A DNA stretch of 64,000 nt. It comes from an uncultured Litoreibacter sp. (GTDB taxonomy: Bacteria; Pseudomonadota; Alphaproteobacteria; Rhodobacterales; Rhodobacteraceae). Shown here in pieces: positions 37,836 to 46,453 of this stretch (the stretch's first letter is position 1; each line of letters starts with the position of its first letter). The position numbers and the translations under genes were made by a program. The stretch is from NCBI GenBank assembly GCA_938030665.1, contig CALHHY010000026.1:26834-90833 (forward strand), given 5' to 3'. Below the pieces are notes generated by a model, which had not been told where the DNA came from, did not search any database, and was given only the letters and a program-made list of their open reading frames with translations.

Positions 37836-38951
37836 TCAGGCATCGAGGCGGAGGGGTCCTCCGCCGCCGAAGGCTTTGATTTCGTGTTCGATTTGCGAAA
37901 TGAGTCGAGTAATTTCCATGTCATCGTTATCGATCCGTATACATTCGCGCAGAGCTAGATTGTCTGGCGACCCGTGGGTTATTTCGCATTCAATTAAGGC
38001 AAGGACGTGGTCGATTTGTCTTAAATACTGGCCATTTCCGGGTATTGTTTTGATTTCGGTCAGCTGTCGCGTCAATTCCGCCGGCAGCTCTTCTGCATTT
38101 TCGCGTTCTTCCACCTTTTGATCAGGCGTTTTCGGCGATTTTGAGGCTTTTTTGGAGACAGGCGCGGGCGTCTCGGCGGCGGGCGTTTCCACCGCTACTG
38201 AAGCGCCAGTTTCTCCGCCACGCACCCGCTCAAGAATTTCTGACAACGCGGTATAGAAACCGTGCCCGCCAGTTTTCACCCAATCGCCATCGGCATCATC
38301 TGTGCGATCGTCAATGGCGACGGCAGCGGCTTTGGGGGTCTGCAAGGCCACCACGGAGTGAAACAATGGCCCCGCCTCGGTACGAACGCGCTTCAGGACT
38401 TTCTGCTCGTCTTTCTTGGTGCGCAGCTTGTCGGTCCGGGTCACAACCAGAAGGCTGGCTTCCTGCTTGGCGCGGGCCAGCTTCTCAAAAGCCGCCTTTT
38501 CAGATTGCCGCCATGCCTGGCTGGCCGCGCTGCACCAGACCACAAAGTCGATATAACGCGACAGAAAACGCAGCGCGTCTTTGTGCAGATCAGGGTCAGA
38601 GATACCAGGCGCGTCTATCACATCCCGATCTTTCAACGCCTCGCAGTCAACGCCGTTCTGGACGATCAGATATTCGCTTCGAAAGTCGACATCGTCCCGG
38701 CTAAGGTCAACGTCTTCCTGCGTGCCATCGCGCCGCATGCCGATCGAGAACGGGGTCTCGCTATAGGTGAACCATGTGGGCGGCAGCGGGGTCGCGGTGA
38801 TGCGGGTCGGCGCCGCCTCATAGCCCAGCATGAAGTTCAAAAGTGTGGATTTGCCGGCGTTGAACTCACCCATCAGCGCGGCGACAGGCCTGTCGCTGCG
38901 CCAACTTTTCATCGCCTCATAGGCGGCGTCAGATATCGCAGGTCTGCTCAT
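37836..38951 (-). CDS. Dynamin-type GTPase, short paralogue
   Basis: The 371-residue protein has a dynamin-superfamily G domain: P-loop GEFNAGKST at 28-36, a Thr-bearing G2 segment (TRITATPLPP), G3 DAPG at 113-116 and G4 TRTDK at 171-175. A Pro/Ala/Lys-rich linker (about 250-285, charged) follows, then a C-terminal helical segment of about 80 residues, ending GGGGPLRLDA. No membrane helix is seen. It is too short to hold a full dynamin stalk, so it may act with the 690-residue partner, whose stop overlaps its start by 4 bp (ATGA). This is like paired bacterial dynamin-like proteins, which work as heterotypic complexes on membranes. Confidence 0.88.
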   Translation of the reverse strand: MSRPAISDAAYEAMKSWRSDRPVAALMGEFNAGKSTLLNFMLGYEAAPTRITATPLPPTWFTYSETPFSIGMRRDGTQEDVDLSRDDVDFRSEYLIVQNGVDCEALKDRDVIDAPGISDPDLHKDALRFLSRYIDFVVWCSAASQAWRQSEKAAFEKLARAKQEASLLVVTRTDKLRTKKDEQKVLKRVRTEAGPLFHSVVALQTPKAAAVAIDDRTDDADGDWVKTGGHGFYTALSEILERVRGGETGASVAVETPAAETPAPVSKKASKSPKTPDQKVEERENAEELPAELTRQLTEIKTIPGNGQYLRQIDHVLALIECEITHGSPDNLALRECIRIDNDDMEITRLISQIEHEIKAFGGGGPLRLDA

Positions 38952-41020
38952 TGCGCACGCCCCGCTACAGGCGCTGGCGCGTCCGGCGTATCCTCAAGCG
39001 CATGAAGCTGTGCATTTGCCGACCGCAGGGACGCCACGCGTGCGGGCAAACCTTCACTAGTGTCGCCGGATTGCTCCAAACGCTCCGAGATTGACTTTTC
39101 ATCCATTTTCGAAAGCGCTTCGACGGAGGCGATATGCTCGTCGAAAATGGCCATGAAATCGGACAGCAGCAGGTCGATATAGTTATCGATATTGTCCTGG
39201 CAGGTCTCGTTCACCGTGTGGCGCAAGTCGTCAGTGGCGATGGCCTCGAACTGTTCAAGATAGACCGATTTATCTAGCTTGCGCCGTAGCCATTCGATGG
39301 AGCTGGAAGCCCGCATGTCAATGCTCATCGTGCGCATCAATGACAGCGGCATCGGCGGCTCCGACACCGGGTGGGGTGCGACTTTGATCCCGCTGCCTGA
39401 CCCGATTGCCGCATCATAGGCAGAGCTGACGCAAGTGACGACCGTGTCATTTACCTGGTTAAAGAAAGATGTCGTTTCGGCGCTGTATTCGGAATAGACG
39501 CCATTCAGAGCGGACCGCAGTCCTTGGGTATCAGGCGCCCAGTCCACGACCTTCCTTTTATTAGCCAAACAATCGCTGAGATTGGCCTTTTCGGCCCGAA
39601 TGAAGGTGCGATAGGCCTCTGCCATCCCCATCTTCGCTTTCTCAAGCGCGGCCTCGCGGTAGGTGTCGATGGCTTCGGCGACCTTCTCCTGCCCGGTTCT
39701 CAGATCGGCCAGTGCCGTCTTTGTCCCGCGCGGATTTGCGGAAACCTTAGGTCCCTTATCGGCCTCGGCAAGGTACACAAGCGAGCGGTCCGCCACGCGG
39801 CGAGCGCGGTTGGCCAATGTCGCAATTTTGGGGCGGTAGACTTCTTCCCATACCTTTTTGTCGATGGCAGCGCGCAGCGCGCTGACGCCCGACACATCGG
39901 CGAGATTGTCGATATTCTCCGGATCGTGCGCGCCTTTTTTCAACTCACCCGTGCGGGCTTCAATCAGCGCGGCAAGGCTTTCAGACGCGTCATCGGTCAG
40001 GACATCAAAGCTGCCCTGAATGGCTGCATCGGCCCAAACGGCGCTGCCAAAGATGATCGGGATCTCACCCGTCAATTTCTGCTTACGCAATGTGTTAGTG
40101 ATATAGGTCCGGATCTCTTTGATCTGGCGGTGCGGGTCCGGCAGCTCGTCAATACGGTTCACGAAGACGATCAGCTTCTGGCTGCGCAGGCTTTTCAGCA
40201 GCCGCAGCAAGCCCAGATCGACGGAGCTGAGCGCCTGATGCGCACTAAGCACGACAACGCAGATATCGCTGTCACCAAGGTTCTGCAGCGTCGCGGCCTC
40301 GCGCACCAGAAACGGGTCATTGATACCCGGCGTATCCGCCAGGGTGATCGGATAGCCGAATTTGTCATTGTCCAGATAGAGGTCAGCCGATTTGGTCAGG
40401 TCGGCAAAACGCCCTTCCCGATCCTCGGACATGTCTTCCTCGCCCAGGCAAACATAGCGTTTGATCAGGTCCGCATTATAGCTAGAGAAGGCGTGCTGAT
40501 TGCCCAAGAGCATCTTGAAGTTACGGCCCAGACGGCCTTCGGTACGTTCTTTGAGCTCCTGAATCTGGCGAGTCAGTTCCTCCACCCCGGTATCAAGCCG
40601 AGCGCGCTTCGCCATTTTGACAATGTGGCCGCTTTCGGAGACGAGGTTTTCCCAATCGCTTTCGTCAAAGAACTTGAACACCGCCTTTTTGCCCTTTGGC
40701 GCGTTGCAATTGACATGCATGCTGGTCACGACCGAGGTCCAGGGGTTCACATCGGATGGCAACAGGTCGCTGACACCTAGCAGCGCATTTGCCAAAGCCG
40801 TCTTGCCCGCTTTCACCTGCCCGATCAGCGATACCTTTGCAGAGACCTCACCAAACTGGTCGGTCAGATCGCCAATTGTCGGCACATCCTCAGGCATGAC
40901 CGCCTTTTCAAGGTCCAACAACACTTGCGCGAAGTCGCGTCGGGTACTGGAGATCTCTTGGATCAGCTCGGGATTTGACTCGATCGGGGCGAGGAAGGTC
41001 TCGTGCAGGTCTTCGGGCAT
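38948..41020 (-). CDS. Bacterial dynamin-like GTPase
   Basis: The 690-residue protein has a G domain with P-loop GQVKAGKTA at 67-75, G3 DTPGIND near 227, and G4 NRID near 287. An N-terminal helical stretch of about 55 residues precedes it (neck-like). After the G domain come long helices from about 390 to 680 (ALADLRTGQEKVAEAIDTYR, RTFIRAEKANLSDCLA, QVNDTVVTCVSSAYDAA), which fit a dynamin stalk. A short Met-rich stretch (MPLSLMRTMSIDM near 557) is a possible membrane-contacting tip, though there is no clear transmembrane segment. Dynamin-like proteins bend, fuse or repair membranes using GTP. It overlaps the short GTPase gene by 4 bp and lies 15 bp after the operon's first gene. Confidence 0.88.
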   Translation of the reverse strand: MPEDLHETFLAPIESNPELIQEISSTRRDFAQVLLDLEKAVMPEDVPTIGDLTDQFGEVSAKVSLIGQVKAGKTALANALLGVSDLLPSDVNPWTSVVTSMHVNCNAPKGKKAVFKFFDESDWENLVSESGHIVKMAKRARLDTGVEELTRQIQELKERTEGRLGRNFKMLLGNQHAFSSYNADLIKRYVCLGEEDMSEDREGRFADLTKSADLYLDNDKFGYPITLADTPGINDPFLVREAATLQNLGDSDICVVVLSAHQALSSVDLGLLRLLKSLRSQKLIVFVNRIDELPDPHRQIKEIRTYITNTLRKQKLTGEIPIIFGSAVWADAAIQGSFDVLTDDASESLAALIEARTGELKKGAHDPENIDNLADVSGVSALRAAIDKKVWEEVYRPKIATLANRARRVADRSLVYLAEADKGPKVSANPRGTKTALADLRTGQEKVAEAIDTYREAALEKAKMGMAEAYRTFIRAEKANLSDCLANKRKVVDWAPDTQGLRSALNGVYSEYSAETTSFFNQVNDTVVTCVSSAYDAAIGSGSGIKVAPHPVSEPPMPLSLMRTMSIDMRASSSIEWLRRKLDKSVYLEQFEAIATDDLRHTVNETCQDNIDNYIDLLLSDFMAIFDEHIASVEALSKMDEKSISERLEQSGDTSEGLPARVASLRSANAQLHALEDTPDAPAPVAGRAQ

Positions 41021-41035
41021 GGTTGGACGGCTCTA

Positions 41036-41896
41036 CTATTTAGGATGCATGGTGGAGTTGAAGTTTGAGGTAGTGATCAGGATGCGATCATCGGGACCTT
41101 TGCGTGCGACGACTTGTTTGGTGGTACCATTGCGCAGCACAGAAACCTCAAATGGACGGCCTTCGCCCCACGAAGACAGACGCTGCGCCAGCGCCGACGC
41201 TTTCGTCGCGTCGTCCATGGTGGCACTGCGCGGCACGGCCGCCGGAACGCCGGCATCGTCGAACACCCAGTCCGTGGCGTCTGCGCCAGCCGCGGGCAGC
41301 AGCTCGGTGGGGCGCAGCCGCATTTCGGGGGCGGTGTCTGGCCAGGGCTCATAGGTCAGGGTAACGGACGCACCGGCCTGCCCCGCGTTCAGTATCTTCG
41401 TGGCGACGTCTTCAATTTTGGCACCATCCGGCAGGCCGAACAGGCCTTTGCGGGCAAAAAGCCGGATCGCGGAGTCACCCGCCTGAACACGGATAGCGCG
41501 ACTTGCTTCAACATTCTCAATCCAACGGACCAGCGCCCACAACGCACGAATTCCAGCACCAAGGTCGCTTTCATTCGCCAGCTGCTGGGTCGGGCGTACC
41601 GCATCTTCGTGCTGCAATGCCGCGCGCAGAATCCCGATATTTACCGGGCCGGCGGTTTCCAGAATCATCCCGCCTTTGTGCGACGCGATCGACAACGCCT
41701 CGTTGCGTTTGCCGATCATCAGATCCACATCAGACACGATGGCCCCAAGGCTTGCCCACAGGTCCCGGGTCCGCCGGGCCGCATCGCGATGCGTATCCTT
41801 GGCGGGTTTCAACGGTTCGACATCGTCGCCCGTGAGCCGATAGGCGCCCTGACAGACGCCGCTATCCAATATCGTCGATAGTGCAGTACTTTGCAT
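41036..41896 (-). CDS. Uncharacterised protein, first gene of the dynamin operon
   Basis: I do not recognise this 286-residue protein by a named domain. The start is fixed by GGGGGA before ATG 41896. The first 100 residues have a strand (VCQGAYRLTGDDVEPL), a long charged helix (HRDAARRTRDLWASLG), strands (DVDLMIGKRNEALSIASHKG and MILETAGPVNIGILRAAL) and a second helix. That order resembles a Roadblock/LC7 fold, though sequence identity is low. The middle part is helical; the last 130 residues are beta-rich and end in VLRNGTTKQVVARKG. No signal peptide or membrane segment. It is 15 bp upstream of the dynamin-like gene and so belongs to the same system, possibly as a regulator. Confidence 0.8.
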   Translation of the reverse strand: MQSTALSTILDSGVCQGAYRLTGDDVEPLKPAKDTHRDAARRTRDLWASLGAIVSDVDLMIGKRNEALSIASHKGGMILETAGPVNIGILRAALQHEDAVRPTQQLANESDLGAGIRALWALVRWIENVEASRAIRVQAGDSAIRLFARKGLFGLPDGAKIEDVATKILNAGQAGASVTLTYEPWPDTAPEMRLRPTELLPAAGADATDWVFDDAGVPAAVPRSATMDDATKASALAQRLSSWGEGRPFEVSVLRNGTTKQVVARKGPDDRILITTSNFNSTMHPK

Positions 41897-42150
41897 TACT
41901 CGTCCCCCTTTTGTTGATAGAAAGTCTATTCATTTGGCAGAAGTTGGGCAGGTTAACGTCCAAACTTGGACCCCTTCTCAGCGAGGGCGAAATACGGGCC
42001 GTTCTTTTCTCAGTGGTGGCAAGGCCCGGCAGTTTTGTTTGGTTTGCTTTGTATGGTTTGCGCAACGATCCTCCACCGTTGGGCGGGGGCGGGTGACAGC
42101 GCAGATTTGCACTGCTAGACAACGCCCGAAACATAAGCAGGAGCCGCCCT

Positions 42151-42702
42151 TTGAACATCGAACAGACAGCCCTGGACGGCGTGGTCATCATCACGCCCAA
42201 ACGCTTTGGCGACGACAGGGGCTATTTCTCGGAAGTGTGGAACAAGACGGCCCTGGCCGAACATGGAATTGATATCGACTTCGTGCAGGACAACCATTCC
42301 CTGTCGGTGCCGCAAGGGACGGTGCGGGGATTGCACTACCAATCGCCCCCTCACGCGCAGGCCAAGCTGGTGCGCTGCGGTGCGGGCGTGGTGTGGGACG
42401 TCGCGGTTGACGTTCGCAGCGGCTCGCCCACATATGGGCAATGGACCGGCGTCGAGCTGAGTGCCGAGAACGGGCGGCAGCTGTTTATCCCAGCGGGATT
42501 TCTGCATGGATTTTCCACCCTGACACCGAACGCGGAACTGCTTTACAAATGCTCAGACCGCTATGCGCCCGAATGTGACGGATCGGTGAATTGGGCCAGC
42601 CAGACGCTTGGCATTGACTGGAAAATAGACCCTAGCAAGGCCCATCTTTCTCCAAAAGATGCCAACGCAGTCGATTTCGCGGCGTTTGAAACACCGTTCT
42701 GA
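42151..42702 (+). CDS. rfbC: dTDP-4-dehydrorhamnose 3,5-epimerase
   Basis: RfbC inverts C3 and C5 of dTDP-4-keto-6-deoxyglucose in dTDP-L-rhamnose synthesis. The 183-residue product uses a TTG start preceded by AGGAG; no better start is in frame. Family motifs are DDRGYFSEVWN near 20, VRGLHYQSPPHAQAKLVR near 58-75 with the catalytic His, and the YKCSDRY block near 131 with the active-site Tyr. It is the first of a four-gene operon (rfbC-B-D-A) with short gaps. The 254-bp upstream region is divergent to the dynamin operon and holds T/G-rich repeats near 42033-42060, but no recognised operator. Confidence 0.96.
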   Translation: MNIEQTALDGVVIITPKRFGDDRGYFSEVWNKTALAEHGIDIDFVQDNHSLSVPQGTVRGLHYQSPPHAQAKLVRCGAGVVWDVAVDVRSGSPTYGQWTGVELSAENGRQLFIPAGFLHGFSTLTPNAELLYKCSDRYAPECDGSVNWASQTLGIDWKIDPSKAHLSPKDANAVDFAAFETPF

Positions 42703-42727
42703 GTGAGTAGATAGAAGTGAGTGTGCG

Positions 42728-43765
42728 ATGAAAATCATGGTAACCGGTGGCGCCGGGTTTATTGGATCTGCGGTGGTTCGGCAGGCGATCAGGGACGGCC
42801 ATCAGGTGGTCAATGTGGACGCGCTGACCTATGCGGCCTGTCTCGCCAATCTGGGCCCTGTGGCTGACGCATCGGGGTATCAGTTGGTCGAAGCCAATAT
42901 CTGCGATGCAGATGCTATGGCGGCCGCCTTCAAAACGCACCGCCCTGACGCTGTCATGCACTTGGCTGCAGAAAGCCATGTTGACCGCTCAATCGACGGC
43001 CCGCAGGATTTCATGCAAACCAACATCATGGGCACATTCACCCTGCTGCAATCCGCACTGGCCTATTGGAACAGCCCGGACCGGCCGGATGACTTCCGGT
43101 TCCACCATATCTCGACGGACGAGGTCTACGGCACTTTGGGCGCTGAAGGGCAGTTTACCGAGACGACACCCTATGCGCCAAACAGTCCCTATTCCGCATC
43201 AAAAGCAGCTTCCGACCATTTGGTGCGTGCTTGGGGGGAGACCTATGGCCTGCCTTTTGTGATCACAAATTGTTCCAACAATTATGGCCCCTACCACTTC
43301 CCCGAAAAGCTAATCCCTGTGGTGATCCTGAACGCGCTGGCCGGGAACGACATCCCTGTCTACGGCAAGGGTGAAAACGTGCGGGACTGGCTCTATGTCG
43401 AGGACCATGCCGACGCGCTGCTGACCGTTTTGAAACAAGGCGAGAACGCGCGGACCTACAATATCGGCGGGGAGAACGAGGCCCGCAATATCGATATCGT
43501 CACAACGATCTGTGCGCTTCTGGACGAGCTTCGCCCGAAGGACGCGCCCTACGCCGACCAGATCACCTATGTCGCTGACCGGCCTGGTCACGACCTGCGC
43601 TACGCCATCGACCCGGACCGCATCCGGACTGAGCTGGGCTGGCGGCCGTCCGTTACACTGGACGAAGGGCTGAAGAAAACCGTGCAATGGTATCTGGACA
43701 ACGAAACCTGGTGGCGCGCGCTGCAGGACCGCGACGGCGTCGGCGCACGTCTGGGACGCGGCTGA
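42728..43765 (+). CDS. rfbB: dTDP-glucose 4,6-dehydratase
   Basis: RfbB is an extended SDR that converts dTDP-glucose to dTDP-4-keto-6-deoxyglucose. The 345-residue product has the NAD-binding motif GGAGFIGS at 7-14, the catalytic STDEVYG segment near 133 (Thr-Asp-Glu), YSASK near 157-161 and the [18 protein letters not shown] block typical of RfbB. It follows rfbC by 25 bp and its stop TGA shares its A with the ATG of rfbD, so the genes are translationally coupled. Length is normal. Confidence 0.97.
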   Translation: MKIMVTGGAGFIGSAVVRQAIRDGHQVVNVDALTYAACLANLGPVADASGYQLVEANICDADAMAAAFKTHRPDAVMHLAAESHVDRSIDGPQDFMQTNIMGTFTLLQSALAYWNSPDRPDDFRFHHISTDEVYGTLGAEGQFTETTPYAPNSPYSASKAASDHLVRAWGETYGLPFVITNCSNNYGPYHFPEKLIPVVILNALAGNDIPVYGKGENVRDWLYVEDHADALLTVLKQGENARTYNIGGENEARNIDIVTTICALLDELRPKDAPYADQITYVADRPGHDLRYAIDPDRIRTELGWRPSVTLDEGLKKTVQWYLDNETWWRALQDRDGVGARLGRG

Positions 43766-44625
43766 TGAACACGCTGGTATTTGGCAGCACGGGGCAGGTC
43801 GCGCGGGAGTTGGCGAAGTTTGAAGGCGTCATCCTGCTCGACCGCAGCGCCGCTGACCTGACCGACCCGTCCCATTGCGCCGCACTGATCCGTCAGCACC
43901 AACCTTTCGCGGTGATCAACGCGGCGGCCTACACGGCCGTAGACAAGGCCGAAGAAGAAGAGGCGCTGGCAACGACAATCAATGGCGCCGCCCCGGCTTC
44001 GATGGCGGAGGCCAGCGCGGCACTGGATATCCCTTTCGTCCACATCTCTACCGATTACGTGTTCGCAGGTGACGGCGAGGCAGCTTGGCAACCAACAGAC
44101 CCTGTTTCGCCGAAGAACGCTTATGGCCGCAGCAAGCTGGTTGGTGAGAACGCCGTAATCAAAGCTGGCGGGCGCGGCGCGGTTCTGCGCACCTCCTGGG
44201 TCTTTTCCGCGCATGGAAACAACTTTCTGAAAACGATGTTGCGCCTGTCAGAGACCCGCGACGGGTTGTCAGTGGTGGCCGATCAGATCGGGGGGCCGAC
44301 ACCCGCCGCTGACATTGCCGCAGCCTGCCTGCGCATGACGAATGCGCTGCGACGCGATGCGGGACTGGCCGGTCTTTACCATTTTTCCGGCGCGCCAGAT
44401 GCCAGCTGGGCTGATTTTGCGCGTCATATTTTTGCCATGGCAGGCCGCGATATCACCGTCACGGATATTGCGACGGAAGCCTACCCTACGCCCGCAAAAC
44501 GGCCGCTGAATTCCCGGCTGGATTGCAGCACGACGGAGCAGGCGTTCGGGATAACCCGCCCGGATTGGCGCGCAGCGACAAAGGCAATTATCGCAGAATT
44601 GAAAGGTGCAGGCAGTGAAACGTAA
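43765..44625 (+). CDS. rfbD: dTDP-4-dehydrorhamnose reductase
   Basis: RfbD reduces dTDP-4-keto-L-rhamnose with NAD(P)H in the last step to dTDP-L-rhamnose. The 286-residue product starts at ATG 43765, which overlaps the rfbB stop by one base; the longer open frame lies inside rfbB. The N-terminal FGSTGQVARE is the Rossmann loop, followed by INAAAYTAVDKAEEEE near 50, STDYVF near 96 and YGRSKLVGE near 122 with the catalytic Tyr and Lys. The final helix with SRLDCSTTEQAFGI is also family-typical. It overlaps the presumed rfbA start by 11 bp. Confidence 0.96.
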   Translation: MNTLVFGSTGQVARELAKFEGVILLDRSAADLTDPSHCAALIRQHQPFAVINAAAYTAVDKAEEEEALATTINGAAPASMAEASAALDIPFVHISTDYVFAGDGEAAWQPTDPVSPKNAYGRSKLVGENAVIKAGGRGAVLRTSWVFSAHGNNFLKTMLRLSETRDGLSVVADQIGGPTPAADIAAACLRMTNALRRDAGLAGLYHFSGAPDASWADFARHIFAMAGRDITVTDIATEAYPTPAKRPLNSRLDCSTTEQAFGITRPDWRAATKAIIAELKGAGSET

Positions 44626-45481
44626 AGGGATTATTCTGGCCGGCGGCTCGGGCACGCGGCTTTACCCGATCACGCAGGGCGTCTCCAAACAGTTGATGCC
44701 GATCTATGACAAGCCGATGATCTACTACCCGCTGTCGGTGCTCATGCTGGCGGGCATCCGCGAGATAGCAGTGATCACGACGCCCGAAGATCAGGCCCAG
44801 TTCCGGCGGCTTCTGAGTGACGGCAGCCAATGGGGCGTGTCGTTGACATTCATTGCGCAGCCTAACCCCGACGGTCTGGCGCAGGCCTATCTGCTGGCCG
44901 AGGACTTCCTGGCAGGCGCTCCAAGCGCGATGGTTCTGGGCGACAATATCTTCTTTGGCCACGGCCTGCCCGATATCCTTGCGCAAGCCGACAATACGAC
45001 GGAAGGCGGTACCGTTTTCGGCTACCGGGTCACTGATCCCGAACGGTACGGCGTTGTTGCCATGGATGACAGCGGCAAGGTCACCGACATTATCGAGAAG
45101 CCAGAGGTTCCGCCCAGCAACTACGCCGTTACCGGGCTCTACTTCCTTGACGGCAGCGCGCCTGAGCGGGCCCGCACCATCAAACCATCAGATCGGGGGG
45201 AGCTGGAAATCACCTCTCTTCTTCAAACCTATCTGACCGAAGACGCGCTGACCGTGCAGCGTATGGGGCGCGGCTTTGCCTGGCTGGATACCGGCACCCA
45301 TGCCAGCCTGCTGGACGCGGGTAATTTCGTGCGGACGCTGCAGTCGCGTCAGGGCTTGCAGACCGGCTGCCCGGAGGAAATCGCGTTTGAGCAGAAATGG
45401 ATAACTGCCGATGCCCTGCGCGACATCGCCGAGATGTACAAAAAATCGGACTATGGTGCTTATCTGCTGTCGCTGACCTGA
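44615..45481 (+). CDS. rfbA: Glucose-1-phosphate thymidylyltransferase
   Basis: RfbA makes dTDP-glucose from dTTP and glucose-1-phosphate, the first committed step of dTDP-rhamnose synthesis. The 288-residue product is assigned the GTG at 44615, preceded by GAAAGG; another in-frame GTG three codons earlier (44606) is less well placed. The nucleotide-binding motif LAGGSGTRLYP lies at about 9-19, PKPMIYYPLSVLM-type sugar-site residues follow (here DKPMIYYPLS), and MVLGDNIFFGHGLPD is near 110. The gene completes the rfbC-B-D-A operon; the order with rfbA last is common in proteobacteria. Confidence 0.96.
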   Translation: MKRKGIILAGGSGTRLYPITQGVSKQLMPIYDKPMIYYPLSVLMLAGIREIAVITTPEDQAQFRRLLSDGSQWGVSLTFIAQPNPDGLAQAYLLAEDFLAGAPSAMVLGDNIFFGHGLPDILAQADNTTEGGTVFGYRVTDPERYGVVAMDDSGKVTDIIEKPEVPPSNYAVTGLYFLDGSAPERARTIKPSDRGELEITSLLQTYLTEDALTVQRMGRGFAWLDTGTHASLLDAGNFVRTLQSRQGLQTGCPEEIAFEQKWITADALRDIAEMYKKSDYGAYLLSLT

Positions 45482-45493
45482 GCGCCTGTTGGA

Positions 45494-46453
45494 CTAAAAC
45501 CTAGCTAGCAACAAAGACGCATATAGGCCGGCCTGCCCAAGGAACCCCTGCCGGTACAAACCGTGTTCCCGCGCGATCGACAACCGTGCACCCATACCAC
45601 CAGCACGGGCTGCCGAGACTTTCTGAACCAGCGCCTGCGCCTCAGAGGTTAAAGCGGGGCTGATCCGCGCCAGCCCAGCCAGATTGGCATCATTCCAGCG
45701 CCGATAAACACCTGCATACATGTCGAAAAAGCGCCGCAGGTGGGATCGCATCTGAAAGTTCGCGCCTATCAGATTGTTCCCATGCTGGCGATACAGCAAC
45801 GTGGCCTCCGGGTCGTGGATGATCTTCCCGCCCGTGGCGGTCACTAGAAGGTAAAGCCACCAGTCATGAACCAGCACCTGGGGCGGCGAGTAGGTTTGCG
45901 CCAAATCGACCGCGTCCCGGTTCAAAACGAACGTATTCCCGCCTGCAAAATTCTGGGTCAGCGCATGGTGAAAGCCAAGCCGTTGCGCGTCAGGCTGGCG
46001 CATCGGGCGGGAGGTCACCAGATTGGCGTCACAAATCAGGCTTTGGCTTCCGTATAGGGTCGGGGTACCCGCATCTGTCCCCTCGAAATGATCAAGGGCG
46101 CGCGCGAGCTTGAATGGTAGCCAATAGTCGTCCTGATCCGATAGCGCGACATAGTCGATGTCATCAGGCACAGTCTGCAGCAGGTGCATGAAATTCGCCG
46201 CATAGCCGCGCCCCGGCCCTTCGATTAGTCGGACTGGATCGCCAAAGGCCCGCACGATGTCGCGGGTTTCATCGGTGGAACCATCATCGCTAACCAGCAA
46301 AAGCGCAGGCGGCACGGTTTGCGACAGGATCGTCTCTAGCTGCTCGGCAATGTAGGTGGCGCCGTTATAGGCCCCCATGACCACGGCTATCCGCGGCGAC
46401 GCCACATTGTCAGCTAGGCCAGCGTTCGCGTATGGCGGCGTAAAGGGCTTCAT
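45494..46453 (-). CDS. Glycosyltransferase family 2
   Basis: The product is about 319 residues from ATG 46453, with AAGGAG 13 bp upstream; a GTG at 46405 lies after the preceding gene's stop and is the alternative. GT2 motifs are VVMGAYNGATYIAEQL near the N-terminus, SDDGSTDET near 58 and the metal-binding DQDDYW near 106, then GGNTFVLNRDA and HDWWLYLL near 200. Such enzymes add sugars to surface glycans; this subtype (DQDD, HDWW) resembles rhamnosyltransferase-type GT2s, which fits the neighbouring dTDP-rhamnose genes. It ends 13 bp from rfbA, tail to tail, and is last in a leftward three-gene operon. Confidence 0.9.
   Translation of the reverse strand: MKPFTPPYANAGLADNVASPRIAVVMGAYNGATYIAEQLETILSQTVPPALLLVSDDGSTDETRDIVRAFGDPVRLIEGPGRGYAANFMHLLQTVPDDIDYVALSDQDDYWLPFKLARALDHFEGTDAGTPTLYGSQSLICDANLVTSRPMRQPDAQRLGFHHALTQNFAGGNTFVLNRDAVDLAQTYSPPQVLVHDWWLYLLVTATGGKIIHDPEATLLYRQHGNNLIGANFQMRSHLRRFFDMYAGVYRRWNDANLAGLARISPALTSEAQALVQKVSAARAGGMGARLSIAREHGLYRQGFLGQAGLYASLLLARF

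Noticed and set aside
39524..40780. 418-codon + strand frame opposite the dynamin-like gene
   Set aside because: Antisense shadow; no ribosome-binding site or motif, while the opposite frame carries all GTPase motifs.
41881..42096. 71-codon + strand frame with a hydrophobic start in the dynamin/rfb divergent region
   Set aside because: It starts with GTG inside the opposite-strand gene, has no ribosome-binding site and its second half (PPPLGGGG) looks non-coding; a conserved homologue would change this view.
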